A stretch of DNA of 64,000 nt from assembly GCA_900548275.1 (NCBI GenBank), contig URJY01000001.1, forward strand, positions 1-64,000, written 5' to 3'. Shown here piece by piece: positions 15,847 to 24,359 of the stretch. The notes beneath the pieces are model-generated. The model saw only the letters and a list, made by a program, of their open reading frames with translations. It was not told where the DNA came from and searched no databases. Both the position numbers and the translations under genes were made by a program. The DNA is from an uncultured Opitutales bacterium (GTDB lineage Bacteria > Verrucomicrobiota > Verrucomicrobiia > Opitutales > Intestinicryptomonadaceae). Position 1 is the first letter of the stretch; each line of letters opens with the position of its first letter.

Positions 15847-17985
15847 TTAGTATATAAAGAGCAGTTCGGAGTATTTCGGAAGCGGCCATTGCGCGTCGTC
15901 GACTTCCACTTCCAGCTTGTCCACAATCGTGCGGACGTCGCCCATTGCCGCCAGTTTCTTGAGCGGTTCGGCGTTCGCCACCACGAGTGCTTCGAGCTTT
16001 TCGTTCGCCGCGCCGAGCGATTCCACAAGCGAGTTTATCAGTTTGCCCTTTGCCTCCAGAGCCTTGTTCTTGCCGAATTTTGCTTCGGCGACGTTCTTGG
16101 CCGTCGCAGCCAGTTGCGAGAGGTATTTTTCCGCAGCGGGCATTATGATTGTCTTGGAGATGTTCAGGGCAAGAGCCGTTTCGATGTGAACCTTCTTGCA
16201 GTACTCTTCCATAAATACTTCGTATCTGGAGAGCATTTCGCTCGAGTTGAATACGCCGTATTTTTTGAAAAGTTCGATGTTCTTCGGGTCTCTGAGCGGT
16301 TCGAGCGCCGCGGGAGTATTGGGCAGGTTGGGCAGACCGCGCTTTGCGGCTTCCTTCTTCCAGTTTTCCTTGTAGCCGTCGCCGTTGAAGATGACTCTCT
16401 TGTGCTTTTTGACGATTGCCTGCAGAATCTTTTGCAGACCCTTTTGGAAATCCTTCTTGGGCAGTTTTTCGAGTTCCGTCGAGATTTCGTCGAACGCCTC
16501 CGCGACAATCGTGTTCAGCACGATGTTCGGGCTTGCGCACGACTGCGACGAACCCGCCGCGCGGAATTCGAATTTGTTGCCAGTGAAAGCAAAGGGGCTT
16601 GTGCGGTTTCTGTCCGTCGCGTCCGTGGGGAGCGGGGGCAGGGTGTCTACGCCGACTTTGAGGAACTTGCTGTTCTTCGAGCTCTTCGCTTCGCCCGCTT
16701 CGATTTGGTCGATGATGTCGGCAAGCTGTTCGCCGAGGAACATCGAGATAATCGCAGGCGGAGCTTCGTTCGCGCCGAGACGGTGGTCGTTGCCCGCGCC
16801 CGCCGTCGCCGAGCGGAGCAGGTCGGCATGTTTGTCGACAGCCTGAATGACAGCGCAAAGCGTTGTGAGGAATATCGCGTTTTCGTGCGGATTCGACCCG
16901 GGGTTGAGCAGGTTTCTGTCGCCGTAGGAAATGGACCAGTTGTTGTGCTTGCCCGAACCGTTGATTCCCGAGAACGGTTTTTCGTGGAGCAGGCATACGA
17001 GACCATGCTTTTCGGCTACGTTGCGCAGAATTTCCATAATCATCATATTATGGTCGGTCGCCAAGTTCAGCTCTTCGAACACGGGCGCGATTTCGAACTG
17101 TGCGGGCGCGACTTCGTTGTGGCGGGTCTTGGCGGGAATGCCGATTCTCCACAATTCCAAGTCTACGTCGTGCATAAAGTTGATAATGCGCGGCTTGATT
17201 GCGCCGAAGTAGTGGTCTTCAAGCTGCTGGTGCTTTTGCGGCGGCGCGCCGAAGAGCGTTCTGCCCGTCTGCATAAGGTCGGGGCGTTGCACGTAGAGTT
17301 CGCGGTCTACGAGGAAGTATTCCTGTTCCGCGCCCAAAGTTACGCTTGCGTGCGCGTCCTCTTCGATTCCGAAGCACTTCATCAGACGTTTTGTCTGCGC
17401 GCCGAGAACCTGTATGGAACGCAGAAGCGGGGTCTTTTTGTCGAGCATTTCGCCCGTGTAGGAGCAGAACATCGTGGGGATGCACAGCGTTGCGACGCCG
17501 CCGACGCGCTTGATGAACGCGGGGCTTGTGGGGTCCCAAGCGGTGTAGCCGCGGGCTTCGAAAGTGGAGCGCAGACCGCCCGAGGGGAAGCTCGAAGCGT
17601 CGGGTTCGCCCAAGATGAGGTTTTTGCCCGAGAAGCGTGTGATTGCGTGCCCTTCTTTTGTGGGGTCGAGGAACGCGTCGTGTTTTTCCGCGCTCGCGCC
17701 CGTCAGGGGCAGGAACCAGTGTGTGTAGTGGGTTGCTCCGCGGCTCATCGCCCAGATTTTCATTGCGTGCGCAACGTCGTCGGCAACGGCGGAGTCGAGG
17801 GCTACACCCTGTTCGATTGTTTTGCGAAGTCTCTGGTAGATGGGCTTCGACAGGTACGCCTCCATTCTCTTCAGCCCGAAGGTATCGACACCGTATTCGG
17901 CGTCGATGTCGTACGGAGTTTCCAGATTTTCGTAGACCTTGGGGGCTTCCGAAATTCTGGTCAATGCTTCTTTTCTTGCGTTCAT
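15847..17985 (-). CDS. glnN: glutamine synthetase type III
   Basis: A 712-residue enzyme making glutamine from glutamate, ammonia and ATP. Length and motifs identify the type III class: THWFLPLTG, LGAEQEYFLVD, the ATP-site segment NGSGKHNNWS, and AGAGNDHRLGANEAPPAIIS. Type III enzymes form large double-ring assemblies and are common in Bacteroidetes, cyanobacteria and the PVC group. The ATG at 17985 has AGGAAA five bases upstream. Transcription should start near 18017 from a -24/-12 promoter (18028-18043), giving a leader of about 30 bases. It faces the gltBD operon, so ammonia capture and glutamate formation share one control region. Confidence 0.95.
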   Translation of the reverse strand: MNARKEALTRISEAPKVYENLETPYDIDAEYGVDTFGLKRMEAYLSKPIYQRLRKTIEQGVALDSAVADDVAHAMKIWAMSRGATHYTHWFLPLTGASAEKHDAFLDPTKEGHAITRFSGKNLILGEPDASSFPSGGLRSTFEARGYTAWDPTSPAFIKRVGGVATLCIPTMFCSYTGEMLDKKTPLLRSIQVLGAQTKRLMKCFGIEEDAHASVTLGAEQEYFLVDRELYVQRPDLMQTGRTLFGAPPQKHQQLEDHYFGAIKPRIINFMHDVDLELWRIGIPAKTRHNEVAPAQFEIAPVFEELNLATDHNMMIMEILRNVAEKHGLVCLLHEKPFSGINGSGKHNNWSISYGDRNLLNPGSNPHENAIFLTTLCAVIQAVDKHADLLRSATAGAGNDHRLGANEAPPAIISMFLGEQLADIIDQIEAGEAKSSKNSKFLKVGVDTLPPLPTDATDRNRTSPFAFTGNKFEFRAAGSSQSCASPNIVLNTIVAEAFDEISTELEKLPKKDFQKGLQKILQAIVKKHKRVIFNGDGYKENWKKEAAKRGLPNLPNTPAALEPLRDPKNIELFKKYGVFNSSEMLSRYEVFMEEYCKKVHIETALALNISKTIIMPAAEKYLSQLAATAKNVAEAKFGKNKALEAKGKLINSLVESLGAANEKLEALVVANAEPLKKLAAMGDVRTIVDKLEVEVDDAQWPLPKYSELLFIY

Positions 17986-18027
17986 CAGTTTCCTTTGTTT
18001 GTTGAAATTTAACTGCGATTTATCTTA

Positions 18028-18043
18028 AGCAGATGGCGTGCCA
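18028..18043 (-). promoter_or_regulatory. sigma-54 promoter of glnN
   Basis: The minus strand reads TGGCACGCCATCTGCT. GG and GC are separated by exactly ten bases, and TGGCACG-N4-YTGCW fits the sigma-54 consensus closely. Confidence 0.85.
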
Positions 18044-18172
18044 GTTTTTTTGCGGTTGGCGTGTTCGAGGCGTTTTCGCGGCCGAAATGCAGTATATATT
18101 ATATATAGTGGGCGAGAATGTCGCTTTGCGCGTAAAAGTCAATTTTCAAAACAGCCGATTGCGGCTTTATCT

Positions 18173-18330
18173 ACAATTATGTTGCGACAATTTTGTAATG
18201 ACATTTTTGGCGCGTACTACAAAATTGTCGCAATGGTGTTTTTCGCCCGCGCTTCAAAATTGTAATAATTGCGCGTTTTATGCGATTTCTGTTGAAAATC
18301 AAACTGTTGTAAAAAGTGCGACAAAATTGG
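18173..18330. promoter_or_regulatory. candidate activator-binding region between glnN and gltB
   Basis: Five dyads of the form ACAA-N2-TTGT, or one base off it, start at about 18173, 18187, 18219, 18254 and 18321. The two perfect ones belong to a 16-bp exact inverted repeat (TTGCGACAATTTTGTA at 18182-18197, its complement at 18218-18233). They lie 110-190 bp from the two sigma-54 promoters, the usual place for an enhancer. The binding protein is inferred to be the NifA-like regulator encoded at 24360. Confidence 0.65.
18297..18309 (+). promoter_or_regulatory. IHF-type bend site
   Basis: AATCAAACTGTTG matches the IHF consensus WATCAANNNNTTR at every defined position. It sits about 50 bp before the predicted gltB start, between the dyads and the -24/-12 promoter, where DNA bending helps enhancer looping. 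Confidence 0.55.
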
Positions 18331-18343
18331 CACGGAATGTGCT
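18328..18343 (+). promoter_or_regulatory. sigma-54 promoter of gltB
   Basis: TGGCACGGAATGTGCT has GG and GC ten bases apart and a full TGGCACG -24 element. Expected transcript start is near 18354, about 19 bases before the gltB ATG. Confidence 0.85.
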
Positions 18344-18372
18344 ATGTATATGGCATAATTGCCAAAACAAAT

Positions 18373-21300
18373 ATGCAACAAGAACAAAACAGTTATTATC
18401 CGCAGCCCCAAGGGCTGTATAATTCCGCAAACGAACACGACGCCTGCGGCGTCGGAATGGTAGCCGACATCAACGGCGTAAAAAAGCATTCGATAGTCGA
18501 AAACGGCGTGCAGATTTTGGAACGCCTTATGCACAGGGGTGCGGTCGGCGGCGACTCGCAAACGGGCGACGGCGCGGGCATAATGACGCAAATCCCCGAC
18601 GAATTTTTCAGAAACAAAGTTCCCACGCTTCCGCCTGCGGGCGACTATGCAGTGGGTATGATTTTCCTCCCGCGCGACGTCGAGCTTGCCGAAAAGTGCA
18701 GGGCGGTTTGCGAAGCGGCAATAGCCGACGAGGGAATGTCGGTAATAACTTGGAGAAAAGTCCCCGTTGACGAATCGGCAATCGGCGGCGTTGCGCTCGC
18801 CACCTGCCCGCGCATCGAACAGGTTTTCGTATCGGGGCGCAACGGCAGAAGCGAAGCCGATTTCGAGCGCGCGCTTTACATCCTGCGCCGCGTAATCGAA
18901 AAGGGCGTCGACGCGAAAGTTCCCGCGGCGGGCGACTCGTTCTACATTTGCACGCTTTCGTGCCGCACAATCGTCTACAAGGGCTTGCTGAACGCTCCGC
19001 AGCTTAAGGCGTTCTTCCCCGACCTGTTCGACGAATCGTACAAGAGCGCGCTCGCGCTCGTCCACCAACGCTACAGCACGAACACTTTCCCGACTTGGCA
19101 GCTTGCCCAGCCGTTCAGATATTTGGCGCACAACGGCGAAATCAACACATTGCGCGGCAACCTCAACCAGATGCGCTCGCGCGAAACGCACTTCGAATCG
19201 CCGCTGTTCGGCGAAAACATTTCCAAGGTGATTCCCGTAATCCGCGAAAACCAGAGCGACTCCGCGTGCCTCGACAACGCCGTCGAGCTTTACGCGTCGG
19301 CGGGCAGGACTCTGGCGCACACAATGCTTATGCTTGTTCCGCAGGCGTGGGGCAAAAATTTCTACGTAAGCAAGGACATCGCTGGATTCTTCGAATACAA
19401 TTCGGGCGTGTCCGAACCGTGGGACGGCCCCGCGGCGTTGGCGTTCACCGACGGCACAAGGGCGGGCGCGCTGCTCGACCGCAACGGCTTGCGTCCCGCG
19501 CGCTACACAATCTGCTCCGACGGCTTGTTCGTTCTCGCGTCCGAAACGGGCGTGCTCGACATCCCCGAAGACCGCGTTTTGCGCCGCGGCAAGCTCGGCG
19601 CGGGCGAGATGATTTACCTCGACCTCGAAAAGCACAGGATTCTATTCGACAAGGAAATCAAGACGCTCGTGGCGCGCGCAAAGCCCTACCGCAGATGGGT
19701 TGACGACAACCGCATTACGCTCAGCGGCATTTTCGAATCCGTGCCCGACCCGATTGTCGGCGAAAACCTTCTGCAGCGACAGAAGCTCTTCGGCTATTCG
19801 TCGGAGGATATGGATTTGATTCTGCGCCCGATGGCGGAAAACGCTCAGGAACCGACGGGTTCGATGGGCAACGACGCCGCGCTTGCGGTTTTGTCCGACA
19901 AGCCGCAGCTGCTTTACGACTACTTCAAACAGCTCTTCGCGCAGGTGACGAATCCGCCAATCGACCCGATTCGCGAAAAGCTCGTAATGAGCCTGATGAC
20001 TTACATCGGCAATCAGGGCAACACGCTTGTCGAGCTTCCCTCGCACGCGCACCTTCTGAAGCTGCCGCACCCGATTCTCGCAAACCGCGACGTAAACTGT
20101 CTCTGCACTTCGAAGGTCGAAAACTTCCAAGCGCGCAGGATTCTCGCCGAATTTTCGGCGGCGGGCGGCGCGCACGGTCTCGAAATGGCTCTCGACCGCA
20201 TTTGCGCCGAAGCCGAACAGGCAGTCCGCGACGGCAAGAGTGTAATCATTCTCAGCGACAAGAACCTTTCGTACGGACACGCTCCGATTCCGATGCTTCT
20301 TGCCGTCGCCGCAGTCAACAGACATTTGGTCGAAAAGAATATGCGCACGAGTGCGGGCATTGTCGCCGAAACGGGCGAGGCGCGCGAAATTGCGCACTTC
20401 TGCCTGCTCTTGGGCTACGGCGCAACGGCAATCAATCCGTATCTTGCCATTGAAAGCATCGCCAATATGGTCGAAGACGGACGCATCAAGGGTATCGACG
20501 CGGCGGGCGCGGTCGAAAACTACATCAAGGCAATCTGCAAGGGTATCCTCAAGGTTATGTCGAAGATGGGCATTTCCACGCTCCGCAGCTACCGTCAGGC
20601 TCAGGTTTTCGAAGCCGTCGGCTTGGGCCGCGAGCTTGTCGACAAGTACTTTGCGCCCACGGCCTCGCGTATCGGCGGCATAGGGCTTACGGAAATCGCA
20701 AGCGAATCGCTTGCGCGCTACCACAACGCGCACTACCCGAAGCCGAACTTCGAGAACGTTCTCGAAAATTCGGGCAAGTACAAGTTCAAGAAGGACGGCG
20801 AACACCACCTCTGGACTCCGCAGACAATCACGCTGCTTCAGCGCGCGGTGCGCGACGGCGACGAATCGAAGTACCGCCAGTATGCCGATTTCATCAACAA
20901 TCAGGCGCACCACTTGTGCACGCTCCGCGGTTTGTTCAAGTTCAAGCCGACAAAGGCGATTCCGCTCGACGAGGTCGAACCCGTCGAATCAATCATACAC
21001 CGCTTCGTAACGGGCGCGATGAGTTTCGGTTCAATCAGCCCCGAGGCGCACGAGACAATCGCGCTTGCGATGAACAAGCTCGGCGGCATGAGCAACTGCG
21101 GCGAGGGAGGCGAAGACCCCGCGCGCTATGCGAAAATCGGCAGGGAGGGCGACATTTCCAGCGCAATCAAGCAGGTCGCAAGCGGACGTTTCGGCGTAAC
21201 CGCGGAATATCTTGCAAACGCAAAGGAACTGCAAATCAAGGTGGCGCAGGGCGCAAAGCCCGGTGAGGGCGGTCAGCTCCCCGGCTACAAGGTCAACGAG

Positions 21301-22902
21301 ATTATCGCGCGCGTCCGCCACGCAACCGCGGGCGTAACACTCATCTCGCCGCCGCCGCACCACGACATCTACTCAATCGAAGACTTGGCTCAGCTCATCT
21401 ACGACCTGCGCAATGCAAACGAGCAGGCGAGGGTGTCGGTAAAGCTCGTCTCGGAAGTCGGCGTGGGCACTGTTGCCGCGGGCGTCGCAAAGGCGAAGGC
21501 GGACGTTGTTCTCATCAGCGGACACGACGGCGGCACGGGCGCATCGCCCCTTACGAGTATCAAGTACGCGGGTCTGCCGTGGGAACTCGGCATTGCGGAA
21601 GCGCAGCAGACTCTGCGCCTGAACGGTCTGCGCGACAAGATTCGCGTGCAGGTCGACGGTCAGATGAAGACGGGGCGCGACGTCGTAATCGGCGCGCTGC
21701 TCGGCGCGGAGGAATTCGGTTTTGCGACCGCAATTCTCGTAACGCTCGGCTGCGTGATGATGCGCAAGTGCCACGACAACTCCTGCCCCGTGGGCGTGGC
21801 GACCCAAGACCCGAAGCTCAGAAAGTGCTTCAAGGGCAAGCCCGAACACATCGAAAATTTCCTGCGCTTCATCGCAAACGAAGTCCGCGAAATTCTCGCG
21901 TCGCTCGGCTTGCACTCCATTGACGAAGCCGTCGGCAGAAGCGACCTTCTCGAAACAAACGAGGCAATCGAATTCTGGAAGTCGAAGAACATCGACTTTT
22001 CGAAAATCTTCGAACAGGTCGGCGACGACTCGCTGCCGCGCCGCAGTGCGGGTCTTGCCCCGCGCGAACTCAAGGACGCGTACGACAAGAAGATTCTCGC
22101 GCAGGTGGAAGCAAACATCGAAAACGGCGAACCTGTCGAAATCTCGATGCCGATAAAGAATTCCGACCGAAGCGTGGGCGCAATGCTCGCAAACCACATC
22201 GCCCGCAAGTACGGGCACGTGGGGCTTCCCGCCGACACAATCAAGATAAACTTCTCGGGCGTTGCGGGACAGAGTTTCGGCGCGTTCCTCGCCTCGGGCG
22301 CGACGTTCGTCCTCGAGGGCGAAGCCAACGACTATATGGGCAAGAGCCTTTCGGGCGGTACAATCGTAGTGCGCCTGCCGAGGGACTCGAAGCTCGACAG
22401 TTCTTCGAACGTCATCGCGGGCAACGTTATCGGCTACGGCGCGACGAGCGGCAAGGTGTTCGTCAACGGCAAGGCTGGCGAGCGTTTCGCAATCAGAAAC
22501 AGCGGCGCGACTTTCGTAGTCGAGGGCGTGGGCGACCACTGCTGCGAATATATGACCGGCGGACGCGTCGTATGTCTGGGGCCGACGGGCTTCAACTTCG
22601 CGGCGGGTATGACGGGCGGCTTCGCGTATGTCTACGACGAACTCGGCAACTTCGATATGCGCTGCAACCTGCAGTCGGTCGACTTGGAGAGCGTCGTGGA
22701 AGACTCGGCGGACGACCACGAGCTTCGCGCACTCGTCGAAGACTTCCAAATCTCCACGGGTTCGAAGCGCGCAAAGGCGATTCTCGACAACTGGGAAAAC
22801 GAGCTGCCGAAGTTCGTAAAGGTCTTCCCGATTGAATACAGAAAAGTTCTCGGAAAGCTCGTCGGCGGCGACGAAGTAAAGGAAACAATCAAGCACGTTT
22901 AG
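18373..22902 (+). CDS. gltB: glutamate synthase large subunit
   Basis: A 1509-residue enzyme that releases ammonia from glutamine and uses it to turn 2-oxoglutarate into glutamate. The ATG at 18373 is preferred to the longer frame from 18316, which would overlap the promoter. It leaves a propeptide of 24 residues before Cys25 (ACGVG), the N-terminal nucleophile of the glutaminase domain after processing. The central and FMN domains include HDGGTGASPLTSIKYAGLPW, and the 3Fe-4S cysteines appear in CVMMRKCHDNSCPVG. The C-terminal beta-helix has the expected Gly-rich repeats (GGTIVVRLP). gltD follows after three bases. Confidence 0.96.
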   Translation: MQQEQNSYYPQPQGLYNSANEHDACGVGMVADINGVKKHSIVENGVQILERLMHRGAVGGDSQTGDGAGIMTQIPDEFFRNKVPTLPPAGDYAVGMIFLPRDVELAEKCRAVCEAAIADEGMSVITWRKVPVDESAIGGVALATCPRIEQVFVSGRNGRSEADFERALYILRRVIEKGVDAKVPAAGDSFYICTLSCRTIVYKGLLNAPQLKAFFPDLFDESYKSALALVHQRYSTNTFPTWQLAQPFRYLAHNGEINTLRGNLNQMRSRETHFESPLFGENISKVIPVIRENQSDSACLDNAVELYASAGRTLAHTMLMLVPQAWGKNFYVSKDIAGFFEYNSGVSEPWDGPAALAFTDGTRAGALLDRNGLRPARYTICSDGLFVLASETGVLDIPEDRVLRRGKLGAGEMIYLDLEKHRILFDKEIKTLVARAKPYRRWVDDNRITLSGIFESVPDPIVGENLLQRQKLFGYSSEDMDLILRPMAENAQEPTGSMGNDAALAVLSDKPQLLYDYFKQLFAQVTNPPIDPIREKLVMSLMTYIGNQGNTLVELPSHAHLLKLPHPILANRDVNCLCTSKVENFQARRILAEFSAAGGAHGLEMALDRICAEAEQAVRDGKSVIILSDKNLSYGHAPIPMLLAVAAVNRHLVEKNMRTSAGIVAETGEAREIAHFCLLLGYGATAINPYLAIESIANMVEDGRIKGIDAAGAVENYIKAICKGILKVMSKMGISTLRSYRQAQVFEAVGLGRELVDKYFAPTASRIGGIGLTEIASESLARYHNAHYPKPNFENVLENSGKYKFKKDGEHHLWTPQTITLLQRAVRDGDESKYRQYADFINNQAHHLCTLRGLFKFKPTKAIPLDEVEPVESIIHRFVTGAMSFGSISPEAHETIALAMNKLGGMSNCGEGGEDPARYAKIGREGDISSAIKQVASGRFGVTAEYLANAKELQIKVAQGAKPGEGGQLPGYKVNEIIARVRHATAGVTLISPPPHHDIYSIEDLAQLIYDLRNANEQARVSVKLVSEVGVGTVAAGVAKAKADVVLISGHDGGTGASPLTSIKYAGLPWELGIAEAQQTLRLNGLRDKIRVQVDGQMKTGRDVVIGALLGAEEFGFATAILVTLGCVMMRKCHDNSCPVGVATQDPKLRKCFKGKPEHIENFLRFIANEVREILASLGLHSIDEAVGRSDLLETNEAIEFWKSKNIDFSKIFEQVGDDSLPRRSAGLAPRELKDAYDKKILAQVEANIENGEPVEISMPIKNSDRSVGAMLANHIARKYGHVGLPADTIKINFSGVAGQSFGAFLASGATFVLEGEANDYMGKSLSGGTIVVRLPRDSKLDSSSNVIAGNVIGYGATSGKVFVNGKAGERFAIRNSGATFVVEGVGDHCCEYMTGGRVVCLGPTGFNFAAGMTGGFAYVYDELGNFDMRCNLQSVDLESVVEDSADDHELRALVEDFQISTGSKRAKAILDNWENELPKFVKVFPIEYRKVLGKLVGGDEVKETIKHV

Positions 22903-22905
22903 GTT

Positions 22906-24333
22906 ATGTCATCCGATTTCCTGAATATTCCGCGCCCCGATTGGGGCTACAGAGACGACAGGTTGGGCGATTTCAACGAGGTCGAGGTTCACCCGTCGCT
23001 CGAAGAAATCGTCGAACGCCAGTCGAAACGCTGCATGGGCTGCGGCATTCCGTTCTGCCACGGAGCGGGGTGCCCCCTCGGAAACTCGATTCAGGAATTC
23101 AACAAGGCGGTCAACGAAAACCGCCTGCGCGACGCCTACTACGTGCTTTCGGAAACGTCGCCGTTCCCCGAATTCACTTCGCGCATCTGCCCCGCGCTCT
23201 GCGAGGCGGCGTGTTGCGCGGGCGTGCCGTCGTCGCCCGTGGCGATTCGGCAAATCGAATACGCTATTATCGAAAACGCCTTCCGCAAGGGATACGTCGA
23301 GCCCTACAAACCCTACCGCCACACGGGAATGCGCGTTGCGGTAATCGGTTCGGGGCCCTCGGGGCTTGCGGCGGCGGACGCGCTGAACAAGTGCGGGCAC
23401 GAGGTTGTAGTGTTCGAAAAAAACAACAACTTCGGCGGACTTTTGCGCTACGGCATTCCCGATTTCAAGCTTGAAAAAAGCGTCGTCGAACGGCGCATAG
23501 ACATTCTCTCGAGCTCGGGCATTCTCTTTGAGGGCGGCGTGGAAATAGGCGTCGACATCTCGGCGGAATACCTGCGCAGAAAGTTCGACGCAATCTGCCT
23601 GTGCCTCGGCACGCAGGTTCCGCGCGGACTCGGCGAGAACGTCGCGGGCCGCAATCTCGACGGCGTGCACTTCGCGCTCGAATTTCTGACCTCCCAAAAC
23701 CGCGCAAACTCGGGCGAACTGCGCGCGCCGACGATTTCGGCAAAGGGCAAAAACGTTTTGATAATCGGCGGCGGCGACACGGGCAGCGACTGTATGGGCA
23801 CGGCGTTCCGTCAGGGCGCGAAGTCGGTTACGCAGGTCGAAATTATGCCCGAACCGCCTAAGGAACGCCACAGCTCCACACCGTGGCCCGAATGGCCGTA
23901 CAAGCTCCGCACATCGAGCAGCCATCTCGAGGGCGGCAAACGCATGTGGGCGGTCAACGTCAAGGAGATTCACGGAAAGTCGGGCGCGGCGAAGTCGGCT
24001 TCGCTCGTCGCCTGCGACTGGCAGTTCGACGCAAACGGACGCCCGAAATCGTTCACCGAACGCCCCAATTCCAAATTCAAAATCGAAGCCGATTTGATTC
24101 TGCTGAGTATGGGCTTTACGGGTGTCGAACCGCACGGAATTGTCGACAGCCTCGGCATTATGCTTACGCCGCGCTCGATGATAAACGTCGCAGCCGACTT
24201 CTCGACAAACATCGAGGGCGTCTTCGCCGCGGGCGACTCAATCACGGGGCCTTCGCTTGTCGTGAAGGCGATTTGCTCGGGTAAAAATTTGGCATCCAGT
24301 GTTGACTCCTACTTGAGGAATCTCATAAAGTAG
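22906..24333 (+). CDS. gltD: glutamate synthase small subunit
   Basis: A 475-residue flavoprotein that passes electrons from NAD(P)H to GltB. The N-terminal cysteines (CMGCGIPFCH, GCPLGN, CPALCEAACC) hold [4Fe-4S] clusters; GSGPSGLAAADAL binds FAD and IIGGGDTGSDC binds NAD(P)H. The C-terminal FAAGDSITGPSLVV closes the flavin site. It is co-transcribed with gltB and is followed after 26 bp by the regulator. Confidence 0.96.
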   Translation: MSSDFLNIPRPDWGYRDDRLGDFNEVEVHPSLEEIVERQSKRCMGCGIPFCHGAGCPLGNSIQEFNKAVNENRLRDAYYVLSETSPFPEFTSRICPALCEAACCAGVPSSPVAIRQIEYAIIENAFRKGYVEPYKPYRHTGMRVAVIGSGPSGLAAADALNKCGHEVVVFEKNNNFGGLLRYGIPDFKLEKSVVERRIDILSSSGILFEGGVEIGVDISAEYLRRKFDAICLCLGTQVPRGLGENVAGRNLDGVHFALEFLTSQNRANSGELRAPTISAKGKNVLIIGGGDTGSDCMGTAFRQGAKSVTQVEIMPEPPKERHSSTPWPEWPYKLRTSSSHLEGGKRMWAVNVKEIHGKSGAAKSASLVACDWQFDANGRPKSFTERPNSKFKIEADLILLSMGFTGVEPHGIVDSLGIMLTPRSMINVAADFSTNIEGVFAAGDSITGPSLVVKAICSGKNLASSVDSYLRNLIK

Positions 24334-24359
24334 CCGTTCGAATATTTCACACTACGCCA

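Noticed and set aside
15721..18012. 763-codon forward open frame over glnN
   Set aside because: Antisense to a full glutamine synthetase; it also runs through the glnN terminator and start.
18308..18323. TGT-N10-ACA, the classic NifA site
   Set aside because: One match in AT-rich DNA, only a few bases from the -24 element, too near to act as an enhancer; the repeated ACAA-N2-TTGT dyads are the better candidate.
18217..19635. 472-codon reverse open frame opposite gltB
   Set aside because: Runs through the sigma-54 promoter and the GltB glutaminase domain; no recognisable protein features.
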